From Coxiella-like endosymbiont (lineage in GTDB: Bacteria; Pseudomonadota; Gammaproteobacteria; Coxiellales; Coxiellaceae), in NCBI RefSeq assembly GCF_030643785.1, contig NZ_CP094378.1:1116001-1180000 (forward strand): DNA of 64,000 bases, in the 5' to 3' direction. Both the position numbers and the translations under genes were made by a program. Numbering within the stretch: the stretch's first letter is position 1; every line of letters starts with the position of its first letter. The notes beneath the pieces are model-generated. The model was not told where the DNA came from and ran no database searches. It worked only from the letters and a program-made list of their open reading frames with translations. Of the stretch, positions 33,385-43,730 are shown in pieces.

Positions 33385-33890
33385 CTAAGGACTTCTATGA
33401 AATCAACATTGGATCACCATAACTAAAAAATTGATATTCTCTCTTAAACTACCTCTTGGTAAGAGATTCCATTATTAATTCATAACTATCAAAAGCACAG
33501 ACCAGCATCAACAAAGTAGATTTTAGCAATTGAAAATTGGTTAACAACATATCCACGCAATTAAATTTTAAATCCAGGGTAAATAAATAAATCAGTCTCC
33601 CACTTTATTAAGGTTGGCATTCTCCACTTCTGGCAGCTGTCTCTAAAGAGCGCATAACTGTCATCCCGATGGCAATTACCCAACCGTTGTTTTCATGACA
33701 CAACTTGATAGCCTCACCACATACGGAGGGAGAAACTTCCATCCATTCGCTATATATCCAATGCTCACACATTCCCGCTCTGGGTGCTTTATCTGGGTGG
33801 GTGCTTTGCTCGCTCGTATATGAGCCAAAAATCGGTTGACGATAAAAAAATACGTTCAATAAGACATTCTAATTTTCCTCCTGTTTCTTT
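33385..33890 (-). pseudogene. queA: tRNA queuosine enzyme QueA, C-terminal remnant
   Basis: QueA transfers and isomerises ribosyl from S-adenosylmethionine onto 7-aminomethyl-7-deazaguanine in tRNA. The open part reads SEWMEVSPSVCGEAIKLCHE then GWVIAIGMTVMRSLETAAR. After shifts come DLFIYPGFKFNCVDMLLTNF followed by KSTLLMLVCAFDSYELI and YQFFSYGDPML, which is the family's C-terminal order. The N-terminal 180 or so residues are absent. Dead. Confidence 0.82.
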
Positions 33891-34252
33891 ATAACCTAAC
33901 AATCAAGCAGGAATGACTTTGATATCGTTCAAAACAATTAAATTGTTTAATTCCACAAAGTTAACAAAGATGAGAGATCGTTTGTTGACTGAGATCAATG
34001 CATAACAATCAGCTAGCAGATCGTTTCGGCAAAGGCTGTTGCGCAATTAATTGCTGGGCAAATAATAATCAAAATCACTGGCTTTCCAAAATTTTTTCAT
34101 GATTGTTTATTGTACAAAGCTTAGAAGCGCATTTCAATTCAATCATTAACTAGTTAAAAATACATATAATATATTCTATACTGACTACTGTCAGATAATC
34201 TAAAAAGAATTCCTGTAGTTCGGGAAAAGATTATTATTTATTCTTATTTTAT
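33891..34252. other. Intergenic, nothing recognised
   Basis: AT-rich with no supported frame on either strand. Confidence 0.5.
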
Positions 34253-34429
34253 TTAATATCAGCCATTGTCTTTATAGCAATTTTTATTAAGGATATTTTG
34301 AAAGGGCAAATTCCAAAAAAATGTAAAAGATATAAAAAACTCTGGCAAGAAGCGAATCCGCATCGTTTTGTTACAATGCCTAAAGAAACCTATCGAGTCA
34401 GCAGTCATTCTAAAAATGAGAGAAAATAA
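34253..34429 (+). pseudogene. Small membrane-anchored protein fragment
   Basis: A frame reading LISAIVFIAIFIKDILKGQI then KKCKRYKKLWQEANPHRF and TYRVSSHSKNERK, with a stop 2 bp before the dehydrogenase start. An N-terminal membrane helix is followed by a basic tail. No clear start codon and no family. It may be the tail of a lost gene. Confidence 0.35.
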
Positions 34430-34431
34430 GC

Positions 34432-35821
34432 ATGTCAATACAAACCGTTAACCCGAGTACTGCGAAAGTACTCAAAGAATATGAAGAAATGTCCGATCAA
34501 AAAATTGAAGAAATTATTGATGAAGTAGATGAGGCTTAAGAAAATTGGCATATAGTCGAAAGTTGGCATACAGTTAGTTTTACAGAGCGTAGAGAAAAAT
34601 TACACCGGATTCCTGAATTATTACGTGCAGATAAAAGAGATTACGTGAAATTAATGGCGAAAGAAATGGGTAAAAGCCAATTACCGCCAGCGAAGCGGAA
34701 GTTGAAAAATTCGTCTGGATTTACGATTACTATGCTGAACAGTCTGAAGAATTTCTAAAACCTCGAATTGTAAACACTGAATCGAAAAAAAGTACGTTAC
34801 TTATTAACCAAGCGGGCCTATTTTTTTGCCATAATTTCTTGGAATTTTCCCATGTGGCACAAGTATTCGGATTCACAGCTCCCCTAATTTAATGGAGGGA
34901 CACATTTTTGTTAAAACACGCATCGATTTCGACAGGGAGACAAGCCCTTGCTATTAAGAAACTAATGCAATCTACTAAATTGCCTCCTAATATTTTCTGA
35001 GCTCTGGTTATTGACGTTAAAAAACTTCCTAAGTTATTTCTAATCCCAAAGTTGTGCTGCGGGTAAACTTTAACAGGTAGCGAAGGAGCTGATAAAGCCG
35101 TTACAAAAACGGCAGGAGCGTCTCTAAAAGTGCGTATTAGAATTAGGAGGCAGTGACGCATACTTAATTTTAGAAGACGCCGACTTAGAACACAAGCTGC
35201 AGAAGTTTGTGTAACTGCGAGACTGATTAATTCCGGACAATCCTGCATCGCTTCAAAGCAGTTAATTATTTAATTATTGTAGATACCGTTTATGACGACT
35301 TCAAAGATCTCGTCTTCGAAAAAATGAAATCCTATCTAATGGGTGATCCTTTAAAACAAAAAACCTATCTTGGTCCCCTCGCCCGTTCTGATTTACGGGA
35401 TAATGTACATCAACAAATTCATGATTTCCTTGAAAAGGGCACCATATTAGCAGCAGAAGGAGAAATTCCCGAAAGTAAAGGCGCTTCTATTATTCTCCTA
35501 TACTGTTATCAGGAGTGAATCCAGGCCAACGAGCGTTTTTTAATGAAGAAATTTTTAGGCCTGTAATTGCGCTTATTCGCGCTAAAGATGAAGAAGAAGC
35601 AATTGAATTAGCTAACGATTCAAAATTTGGTCCTCGGCTGCCGTTTTTACAAAAAATATCACACGAGGCGAGAATATCCCCGCTCGAAGACTTCAGGCTG
35701 GTATGTGGTATGCTATCATCAGCCTGCCTTTTGGGGAGGCACATCAAAAATTCTGGGTTATAGGATAGGAGAAGAAGGAATTCAAGAATTTATGAATGCA
35801 AAAACTACAATTATGGGTTAA
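34432..35821 (+). pseudogene. NAD(P)-dependent succinate-semialdehyde dehydrogenase, broken
   Basis: Starts MSIQTVNPSTAKVLKEYEEM. The aldehyde dehydrogenase order is visible through shifts: LMAKEMGKSQ, WNFPMWH (the PWNFP region), LELGGSDAYLILEDADLE, a remnant around the catalytic Cys region, FFNEEIFRPVIALIRAKDEE (the E-x-FGP region), IELANDSKFGLG, and the family C terminus EEGIQEFMNAKTTIMG with a stop. About ten lesions. The GABA/succinate-semialdehyde family assignment rests on the N- and C-terminal text and is likely but not certain. Confidence 0.78.
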
Positions 35822-35833
35822 TATTCCCTTTTT

Positions 35834-36170
35834 AATTAGAAAATTATTTTTTATCGCAATTATTTCTGAAGTAATCGGCACCTCTGCTCTTAAAGCTTCT
35901 TAGGGTTTTGCTAAATTCGGCCCGTCTATTATTGTAATCATTGGTTACGGAATAACATTTTATTTTTTATCATTAACATTAACATTAACATTAAAAAGTA
36001 TACCGTTAGACCTTGCTTATCCTATCTGGAATGGACTAGGAATAATGCTTATTTCACTTATTGGGTGGATTATTTTCCGAAAGCATTTTGATGCTTTCGC
36101 AATAATAGGGTTATTTTTAATTATGGTTGGAGTCATAATTATTAATCTCTTTTCAAAATCAGTGTATTAA
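35834..36170 (+). pseudogene. Small multidrug resistance (SMR/EmrE-like) exporter, nonsense codon
   Basis: A four-helix SMR protein: FFIAIISEVIGTSALKAS, then a TAG where the family has Glu, then GFAKFGPSIIVIIGYGITFY. Next come SLTLTLTLKSIPLDLAYPIW and GLGIMLISLIGWIIF, ending FLIMVGVIIINLFSK. The essential membrane Glu (SEVIGT) is present. The usual SLTLKSIP is expanded by a repeated cattaa-type hexamer near 35971-35993. No start codon is obvious. Dead or nearly so. Confidence 0.75.
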
Positions 36171-37421
36171 CATATTGAAATAAAGTTTAATTTATTTCCC
36201 TACACTTTCCTTCACCTTGAGCCGTTTCTCATGATTTTGAATTTTCATTTTAGAGAGACAACCCAATATCAATACAAATTAAAATGTTCTTCAGAACAAA
36301 TTTGAGAAGTAATTTGCGATCCATAAGGAATCTCTGGAAAGTCTATATTAGTGCACAAACAATGCTGTAAAAAACTATCAGTAACAATAGATTATAAAAA
36401 CAGATACAGACGAGTATAAATAAGTTAATGGCGAAGAGGGTGTCTATCGAATTACAACAATATCTTATAGATTATTATCAATTTGAAAAAAATCAAATTT
36501 AATAAATACCCTTAAAATACCAATTTTTTCGTGGTGGTAAAAAAGTGACATAACAAGTACTAACTGGAAAAACTTTAATAAAATTTAGTCGTTAAGGGAA
36601 GAAGCGTTTTATCACCAAAGTTAGTGCTTCGCTTTGTACTCCTTGATCATACAACAGCGGTATTTTTTAAGTTGCAATATTTAACTTTAATTTAATAAAA
36701 GGGAAGTAAAATTTTTATTGTAATTGAAATTTTACTTTAACGAGAAAGATGATTATGACGAAAGAAGTTAAACAACGAAATTATTTATCTTTAGAAAAAT
36801 TGAAAAACGCTGTATCTAAGAAATAAAATAGATTTATAAACATGTAATGCTATAGCAAGTAACATCGTTATTTCTATGACAAATAACGTTCAAGATTTTA
36901 GAAAAAGTATGGTTACCATAACCAACAAGATATTTATCCAGCATTAAATGAGTTGATCCAAAAAAACTTTTTTACCGAATGTCATCGGATGCCTATTCTT
37001 GATCTTCCTCAAATACCTTGATCAGATACTAATAGAGAATAAGACGCTATATCTATAAAGCTTATTGGACCGCCATTAAATATACCATTATAAATCATAA
37101 TCGAACTAATACTGACAAAGTACAAATTTTTTTGGAAATCCACACCAGATCAAGGCAAACATTTTTGGTTTCTTTAGAACACCTCCCTGAGCAGAAATTC
37201 ATAGAAAAAGCTGGGTTGGAAAGATAGTGCACACTGCAGCTCTTGCTGCTTAAAGAGGGCAGTTGATATTGCAATCGAAAAATTTGGCCACATACTTGTC
37301 GAATGCGATGAGCACTTTCAATAGCACCTCTTTCTTCGATGCGTTTCAGAGACTGATATAAATGCGAGGCGAATTACTCGAATGACGATTTTGAAGTCAT
37401 CAAAGAGATTAGAACTAAAAT
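36171..37421. pseudogene. Decayed DNA with unrecognised remnants
   Basis: A short plus-strand start with a good context (atgacgaaagaagtt at about 36754) gives MTKEVKQRNYLSLEKLKNAV then a stop. Near 36910-37020 an open piece reads HNQQDIYPALNELIQKNFFT then ECHRMPILDLPQIP, and near 37130-37230 FLEIHTRSRQTFLVSLEHLP. Frames differ. No family could be named. Confidence 0.35.
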
Positions 37422-37514
37422 TGGCGGAGAGGGCGGGATTCGAACCCGCGTAGGCCGGTAAAAGCCTCAGCCGATTTCGAGTCGGTGCCGGTATGGCCGC
37501 TTCGGTACCCCTCC
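37422..37514 (-). tRNA. tRNA-Ser (CGA)
   Basis: 93 bases with encoded CCA. Acceptor GGAGGGG with CCCTCTCC (one wobble), anticodon arm CCGACTCGAAATCGG with anticodon CGA, long variable arm, T arm GCGGGTTCGAATCCCGC. Confidence 0.94.
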
Positions 37515-37615
37515 TAGAAGCGAACCATTCTATAGAAATAGGAACTAGCTAGCAAATTTAGAACTGAGCTAAAACAGTCCATCGCAAAAACGAACACCCG
37601 CCGAAAACAAAACGA

Positions 37616-38352
37616 CTAGTTTAAGGGAATTTGTAAACGATGAGCAATTTCTTCGTAGGATTCAACTATCCAAGCCTAGATCCTTACAAAATCGATCTTT
37701 ATCCAGGGGTTTTTTGTTTTTGCGTCCCAGATACGGAAGGAATCGAGGGCTTATTTCATCGCCCAAATAAACTTCACCATCACTAACACCAAATTCATAC
37801 TTCGCATCTACCAAAATCAAATTAGCATTTGAGAATAAGGCAAAAAGCACCTTATTAATTTTCAACGACAGTGCTTTAATATGATCAAGTTGTGCCTGAG
37901 CCCAATCCCACCTACCCGAAAATTAAAATATGATTCTCATTGATCATGGGGTCGTGTAGTAAGGCATCGTTCTTTAAAAATAATTCATACAGAGACGGGT
38001 TTAATCGCAGTCCATTTTCAACACCCAAACGACGACATAAGCTGCCGACAGTAATATTTTACGTACAACGCATTCGAGAGAAATCATTTTAAGGCGATGA
38101 ACAATGGATTCATTAGATGCAATTAGGCTTTCAAATTTCAAAATCGATAGGAATGCGAGAATCTTTTAACACCTGGATGATATGCGCATTAATTTTATTA
38201 TTAACTTCCATTTTTGGCTAATTTTAGTGTTTTCCGCCATCAAACGCTGTGGTATCATTACGAAATTCTGCAATTAAAAATTCCGGATTATCCGTCTCAT
38301 ACATGAATTTAACTTTACCACTATAAAGTAATCTTTGTTTTATTAAATTCAT
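37616..38352 (-). pseudogene. purC: SAICAR synthetase PurC, broken
   Basis: PurC joins aspartate to CAIR in purine synthesis. Starts [20 protein letters not shown] and continues in pieces: [53 protein letters not shown], then NKVLFALFSNANLILVDAKY followed by EFGVSDGEVYLGDEISP and KPLDKDRFCKDLG, ending AHRLQIPLN at a stop. All family blocks remain but at least four shifts separate them. It follows bamC by 11 bp, the conserved dapA-bamC-purC order. Loss would break de novo purine synthesis unless another copy exists. Confidence 0.87.
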
Positions 38353-38363
38353 CTTTTATTGCT

Positions 38364-38956
38364 TTAAACCACTTTTTGTTGAATATCTGATAATACCCGT
38401 TGGGCTACATCCTTCGCTACAGGTTGGTTATTTTTATTTAACAAAACTACTTGTGTTTGGTGCCCTTGAGGCTTCAGATAAATTCGATAAATTGGAGTCG
38501 CTTTAGTAATTTTATTATTCGTACTTTTGATATCTAAAATATAAAAAGAGCTTAACATGCTGTCTTGGTCCAGTATCTGGTAAGAAGTTTTTTGTAAGGC
38601 ACGCCCTATCTTCATCCAAGCCTGACTAATATTGTTAGACATAATTAAACCGGGTTGTTCATCAATAGAAGGTTGCATCACAACTAGCTTTTTTGGCTGA
38701 CAGGTGATGATTGTAATTGACTTTGGTTTTGAAACCGCTCTAAATTTCTGCCCAGTGGAAGTTGCGAAGTTGTTTGCGTTACGGAAGGTGCATTCGGAAC
38801 TAGATAATAATTCTGTCCTTTTCTTATACGCGTATTTGCAGATACAGCCAGAGAGGCAATTCTTCGAAAATGAATAATATAATCTTGGGAATACTTTACA
38901 CAGCCCCTTAAAAATACAAGCGTTGCTATTGTCGTTAATAATGCTGTATATCGCAT
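38364..38956 (-). pseudogene. bamC: Outer-membrane assembly lipoprotein BamC, single frameshift
   Basis: BamC is an accessory lipoprotein of the beta-barrel assembly complex. The N terminus has a lipobox (TIATLVFLRGC). The first frame ends just after SPVSQKS; adding or removing a base in the run of six T at 38689-38694 (plus strand) joins it to KKLVVMQPSIDEQPGLIMSN, then ISQAWMKIGRALQK, the typical BamC helix-grip domain, through YRIYLKPQGHQTQVVLL to the stop. Nothing else is broken. It lies 13 bp downstream of dapA. Confidence 0.78.
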
Positions 38957-38969
38957 AGCAGTTACTCCA

Positions 38970-39851
38970 TCACAAATTTTTGATACCTACTCGATGCATC
39001 GCCTCTCGCATTTCGTTATGGTATTTTTCATTAAAAGGTGTTAAAGGCAAACGAATGCCTTCAGGAATCATTCCCATTTGAGATAATGCCCATTTAATGG
39101 GGATAGGGTTGGATTCAACAAAGAGTAGTTTATATAAAGACGACAATTCGTCATTGTATTTTTTTGCGAGGTCTATCTTACCGGAAATCGCTGCCACACA
39201 TAAAGCGTGCAATTGCTTCGGCAAAATATTCGCAATTACCGAAATCATACCTTTACCACCTGCCAATATAAAGTCCATTGCGGTATTATCATCTCCACTG
39301 AATAAATCTAATCGATTATCCTCTTGTAATAATCGCTTAATCCGTCCGATATCTCCTGTCGCTTCTTTAATGCCAATTATATTGGTACAACATTCCGCTA
39401 ACTGGAGTATTGTTTCGGGCAAGAGATCACAAGCGGTTCGGGAAGGCACATTATAAAGTATTTGAGGAACAGGTACAGCCTCTGCAATCGCCTGAAAATG
39501 TTGGAAAAGCCCTTCTTGAGTAGGTTTATTGTAATAAGGGGTGACTATTAATGCAGCATCAGCACCGGATTCCATTGCATGTTGAGTTAGCTCTATGGTA
39601 TGGGAAGTTGAATTAGAACCCGTACCCAAAATCACTGGAATTTCTTCATTAACTTGATCAACTATTTGGCGAATGATTTTTGCTCGTTCTTCAAAAGTGA
39701 TTGTTGGTGCTTCACCAGTCGAACCTAGAACAACCAATCCATCAGTGTCGTTGGCCAAGTGCCAATAAATCAGCTTTTCCAAACCCTTATAATCGATTTT
39801 CCCATCTGGCTTCATAGGTGTGACAACGGCAACTAAGCTTCCACTGAACAT
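38970..39851 (-). CDS. dapA: 4-hydroxy-tetrahydrodipicolinate synthase
   Basis: Condenses pyruvate with aspartate semialdehyde, the entry to lysine and meso-diaminopimelate for peptidoglycan. The frame is open up to 39932, but the start is placed at 39851 (MFSGSLVAVVTPMKPDG): aaggggataaaatta precedes it, the protein then has the usual 293 residues, and the extra upstream residues come from a hairpin. Key parts: GSTGEAPTIT, TPYYNKPTQEGL with the proton-relay Tyr, and the Schiff-base Lys in NIIGIKEATGD (residue about 162). Intact, first gene of the dapA-bamC-purC unit. Confidence 0.96.
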   Translation of the reverse strand: MFSGSLVAVVTPMKPDGKIDYKGLEKLIYWHLANDTDGLVVLGSTGEAPTITFEERAKIIRQIVDQVNEEIPVILGTGSNSTSHTIELTQHAMESGADAALIVTPYYNKPTQEGLFQHFQAIAEAVPVPQILYNVPSRTACDLLPETILQLAECCTNIIGIKEATGDIGRIKRLLQEDNRLDLFSGDDNTAMDFILAGGKGMISVIANILPKQLHALCVAAISGKIDLAKKYNDELSSLYKLLFVESNPIPIKWALSQMGMIPEGIRLPLTPFNEKYHNEMREAMHRVGIKNL

Positions 39852-39915
39852 TAATTTTATCCCCTTTTCCACTAATTCTATGTTAATTGTTGTACTAATC
39901 GCAATAAATGCGAGC

Positions 39916-39941
39916 AAGGGGATTTTGTTCAAAATCCCCTT
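39916..39941 (+). terminator. Terminator-like hairpin upstream of dapA
   Basis: aaggggatttt (39916-39926), loop gttc, and the exact complement aaaatcccctt (39931-39941), followed on the plus strand by attttttag. The T run is on the plus strand, opposite to the adjacent genes, so on the minus strand it is an A-run-preceded hairpin. It may stop read-through weakly between the secreted-protein gene and dapA, or act as a dapA leader structure. Confidence 0.5.
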
Positions 39942-39946
39942 ATTTT

Positions 39947-40380
39947 TTAGTTCAGTACAATGACTTTATCAACAAGTATTACAAGGACAATCCAGTTCTC
40001 GACAGGCGGGCTCTTTCTGGGTATTCCTAAATCGGTTTGACAATCACCACACTGAGGTTCTCTACTATAGACTGACTCGAAGTCACGAGGAAAAATTAAG
40101 GTATGCTTGAGTACCTCTTCATTTAAAAATTGCTTTAAAAGATCGCTCTTAAATTTAAAATTACTACTTCTAGTAGTGTCACCTTTATTGATGACCTTAA
40201 CAACAGAACCTTTTGACAAGGAAAAGTTGCAGACATTTTCTCTTGGGAATTTATTGTTGTTTGATTAATTTCTATCACGACGCTATTCGCTTCGTTCTTG
40301 AATTCAATAAAAAAATCCTTTGCAAGAACATTCATTCATCGCCATAAAACAAAGAACTGCTCCCAATACTTCCAATACTA
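39947..40380 (-). pseudogene. Secreted protein of unknown function, frameshifted
   Basis: A signal peptide is readable as VLEVLGAVLCFMAMNVLA, followed by KDFFIEFKNEANSVVIEINQ then TTINSQEK. The frame then shifts into NFSLSKGSVVKVINKGDTTR and KFKSDLLKQFLNEEVLKH, with a C-terminal Cys pair (PQCGDCQTDLG). It was probably a periplasmic protein of about 130 residues. No initiator ATG is seen near the signal peptide. Family not recognised. Confidence 0.5.
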
Positions 40381-40386
40381 CTGAAA

Positions 40387-40418
40387 AGCTTACTCTAATG
40401 ATAGCTTACTCTAATGAT
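40387..40418. repeat. 16-bp perfect tandem duplication
   Basis: agcttactctaatgat occurs at 40387-40402 and 40403-40418. Confidence 0.93.
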
Positions 40419-41028
40419 TCATCCCCTCTTATGAAACTTTTGAAAATTATAATCTAAAATCAATCGATCGTCACGATAGCCGCCCCCTTTAGCTAACGAC
40501 AATAGCGGGCCTATCCGAGCAGATTTATGAGAAGGCCTCCTTTTGAGTCTGGCCCTCAAAGGCGGGGAGCAGCCAAACAGCATTAAAAAGAATTTCCCGT
40601 GCTACTGTGGTGTCAACCACCTTTTGCCAAAGGCGCGGAGACGGAAATTAGTATCAAAATATATTGTTATTCCTTTCTAACACGCTTCTTGAAGCATGTT
40701 TCTTGAAGACAGTCGATAAGTGTAGAGCGTCCAGATTTGTGCAGAATAGCCATCGTAATTCCCGATAAATAATCGTGTCAAATTTCAGCAATGATCGACA
40801 TAAACGATCACCCTCTTTACCTTCAAACAATTTACGCGCAGGCAACTGTGATCGATAATAATAAAAAAATTGTTCACCTTCCTAATTGTTTTAAATAAAA
40901 TATAAACTAGGTTAGCTTGGTAGGAATCTGTCGTACCAAAGAAACTTAGATTCCTTCTGTTAACCATTGCTCTAACATTTTGCGACTAAAAGAGTCATCC
41001 ATCTCCCAAGGCAGTTATGTAATCTAAG

Positions 41029-41060
41029 CGAATGGAGGCTTTATTCGAATGGAGGCTTTA
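41029..41060. repeat. 17-bp tandem duplication, second copy shortened
   Basis: cgaatggaggctttatt at 41029-41045 is followed by cgaatggaggcttta at 41046-41060. Confidence 0.9.
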
Positions 41061-41251
41061 GCTTTATTATTTAATGAGCGTATAAAATAAACAGCAGTAT
41101 TTAATGTATCTCCCGAAAAGTTCATATGAAAATCGCAATCATTTTGGGAGACCATTTCAATCATGCATTCACCGATACTAGCCACTCAATGTTGAAGTAG
41201 AGGGCAACCGTACGTACAACCTCCTAAAATTCGGTTATTATTTATTATGCT

Positions 41252-42519
41252 ATGAATGCTATGATAGATTGCCAATCAATACTGATTATTCTTCTGACTT
41301 CTACCCTAATCACTATCGGGATAGGTATTTTGATCTATCTGGCAGTAAAACAACATTATCGCTTGCATCAAACCTTTGGCCAACAGTTATTCACTATTCA
41401 GGATCGACTTAAACACGTTGACGAACAATGGAATTTTGTTCAGCTTCTTATTAACCAACAGCAAAAAGAACAAAACGAGCAACGACAGCGATTTGATGAG
41501 CATCAAATAAAGAGTTTGAAATTAATTCAAGACAGTCTTGTGCAGAATATGCAAAGCGTTCGCGAACAAGTTGGGGCCACGCTTGCCACTCATGCGAAAA
41601 GTTTAGGCGATCGAGTGGACAAACTCACTCACGAAACACAAGAACGACTCAAAGAAATTAGCGGTCACGTGGATCGTAAATTAGCGGAAGGTTTCGAGAA
41701 AACAACGACTACATTCACCGATGTCGTTAAGCGATTGACCATTATCGATGAAGCTCAGAAAAAGATCACTGAATTATCGAGCAGTGTGGTGACTTTACAA
41801 GAAGTATTATCCGATAAGCGTTCACGCGGTGCTTTCGGCGAAGTGCAATTAACCCATTTAATCAATAATATGCTACCAAAATCCCATTATGCCCTCCAAC
41901 ACACGTTAAGCAACGGCAAACGTTGTGATTGTATTTTATTTTTACCGGAACCGACGGGTAATATCGTCATCGATGCAAAATTTCCCCTCGAAAGCTATCA
42001 GCAAATTCATAACACTCATCTGCCAGAAGGAGAACGCATTAACGCCGAAAAAAGTTCCGAACCGACATTAAAAAGCATATTCGAGACATCGCAAATAAAT
42101 ATATTATTTCTGGAGAAACAGCTGATGGTGCTGTAATGTTTATTCCCGCAGAAGCTGTATTTTCTGAAATTCATGCTAGCTACCCTGATTTAGTTGAAAA
42201 AGCTCATCAATCTCGTGTATGGTTAGTATCTCCCACAACGATGATGGCAATTTTAACGACTGCCAGAGCTGTTCTTAAAGATGCGGCTACTCGTAAACAA
42301 GTGCATATCATTCGAGAACATTTAAACATGCTTAGCAAAGATTTTGATCGTTTTCAAAATCGGATGGATAATTTATCGCGACACATCAATATGGCCCACG
42401 AAGGAATCGCAGAAGTGCATAAATCGTCCCAAAAAATTACGGGGCGATTTCATAAAATTGAAAAAGTGGAAATACCCACTCATGTTGATACCCTTAGTCT
42501 TGAAGAAGAACTAATATAA
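41252..42519 (+). pseudogene. rmuC: DNA recombination protein RmuC, single frameshift
   Basis: RmuC is a membrane-tethered predicted nuclease that limits inversions at short repeats. The N-terminal helix ILIILLTSTLITIGIGILIY is followed by a long coiled coil (residues about 35-185). The RmuC core holds SDKRSRGAFGEVQLTHLI, CDCILFLPEPTGNIVIDAKF then PLESYQ. The first frame ends at 42136. Moving one base in aaaaa at 42070-42074 restores KKHIRDIANKYIISGETADG and joins MFIPAEAVFSEIHASY, RVWLVSPTTMMAIL and the C-terminal helices. Combined length about 421 residues is normal. Loss or weakness would be of interest given the many short duplications here. Confidence 0.85.
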
Positions 42520-42611
42520 CTATTCATCTATCTATCGCACCAAAAAGTTCATCAACACAAAACTGAAATTTCTCCAAATTCCCGAGAACTGAATAGTTAC
42601 GAAATACCATA

Positions 42612-42642
42612 AAAAAAGCCAGGCATGAAACCTGGCTTTTTT
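42612..42642. terminator. Bidirectional intrinsic terminator
   Basis: aaaaaagccagg (42612-42623), loop catgaaa, cctggctttttt (42631-42642). The GC stem has A and T runs on both sides, so it can end rmuC on the plus strand and the convergent lipoprotein gene on the minus strand. Confidence 0.88.
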
Positions 42643-42657
42643 AATAGCGCATTCAGC

Positions 42658-42858
42658 TTACATATGCTTATGATTGCAACGAACACAATGATGATGGTGA
42701 TAGCATTTGCAACGATGATGGACAGGACCCAATTTTGTGTTTGGACCTGTTTGATAAACAGGTTGAATCACTGGCATAGATTCCCGTGGAATACAACCGG
42801 TTAAAAGAACAAAAGCAGCAGCAACAGCTGAAGCAATGACAACGCCTTTTTTACTCAT
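42658..42858 (-). CDS. Small lipoprotein with His/Cys-rich tail
   Basis: A 66-residue protein. Residues 1-22 are a lipoprotein signal with lipobox LLTGC. A short linker (IPRESMPVIQPVYQTG) leads to the last 20 residues HHRCKCYHHHHCVRCNHKHM, which contain eight His and four Cys (C-x-C and C-x-x-C). Such a cluster strongly suggests binding of zinc, copper or nickel at the membrane surface; the role is unknown. It has its own terminator and a good aaagga upstream of the ATG. It is open and compact among damaged genes. Confidence 0.72.
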   Translation of the reverse strand: MSKKGVVIASAVAAAFVLLTGCIPRESMPVIQPVYQTGPNTKLGPVHHRCKCYHHHHCVRCNHKHM

Positions 42859-42935
42859 AATTTTGATCCTTTCAAGTTAGTGAATTAACGCCACGTAAAA
42901 ATCTTAGGGGTATTTTTGCGGAAATGCAAGGATTG

Positions 42936-43721
42936 CTATTTACAGTTATTTACATACCATTTTTGCAACTTGTGCGAAAAGATATCAGAAATAGATTCCT
43001 GTGTAAAATGTAACACGTCCTGAAATTCGACGAACGCTAAATTAGTTAGGTTATTTTTTGCCCATTGAACGGCGGTTATTGTCGTCATAAAACCGGGTAC
43101 CGCATATATCATTAATTTCGGTTGTCGAGATTTTTGTAACCAATGCGAATATTTTTTCATTAACTTTACGATAGGTGTCCTTCAGTTTCACCCAAGGGCA
43201 AATCCTGAACATACTGCCATAGCGGATTTCGACTTTTTTTGTTAAAAAGGAGCGACGATCTAGGACGATGTAATAAAATAGCTAATTGTTGAACTGGTAA
43301 TGATAACGTTTTTCAATCCGTTGCTGGATGAACGTGTAATTCAAAAAATGCTAACGCTTTAACATTCTTATTATTACATCTGACACAATCGAATCCAATT
43401 ACGGAGCCCCAAATCCCCCATCATCCACGAACAACCAAAGTTATATCTTTATAGATTTAACGTCTCAATAAACTAATTACATAATCAATATGATCAAAAA
43501 CTGTATAATCAATATCAGTTTTGTCCGAACTTTCCCATCCTCATTAGCTCCAACATAAGACAATGCACAGCGTCCAATAAAGCAGGAAGAATATGACGGC
43601 CACAAATAAAATGAGGTCGGGCATTCCATGGATAAAAAGGACCGGACTTCCCTCAGTCGGCTTCCAAATAATGCATTTTTGTTCCGTTAAGAGTCACAAA
43701 GCGTGAAACGTAATCTGGCAT
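42936..43721 (-). pseudogene. Haloalkane dehalogenase-like alpha/beta hydrolase, broken
   Basis: Starts MPDYVSRFVTLNGTKMHYLE. After shifts: GSPVLFIHGMP (oxyanion region), SDKTDIDYTVFDHIDYVISL, the segment HGWGSVIGFD-like near 43410, ALAFFELHVHPATDWKTLSL, and an open C-terminal part with QPKLMIYAVPGFMTTITAVQ then LHFTQESISDIF (catalytic His region LHF) and a stop at 42936. The order follows DhaA-type enzymes. Several lesions. The nucleophile Asp is not clearly readable. Confidence 0.72.
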
Positions 43722-43730
43722 ACCGTATCC

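Larger units (their letters stand above)
40381..41251 (-). pseudogene. Decayed DNA with unrecognised remnants
   Basis: Minus-strand pieces (SKMLEQ-like text near 40960-40980, NNFFIIIDHSCL near 40860, PARKLFEGKEGDRLCRSLL near 40840-40790, SGITMAILHKSGRSTLIDCL near 40770-40710) suggest one or two broken proteins. None is assignable. Tandem duplications at 40387-40418 and 41029-41060. Confidence 0.35.
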
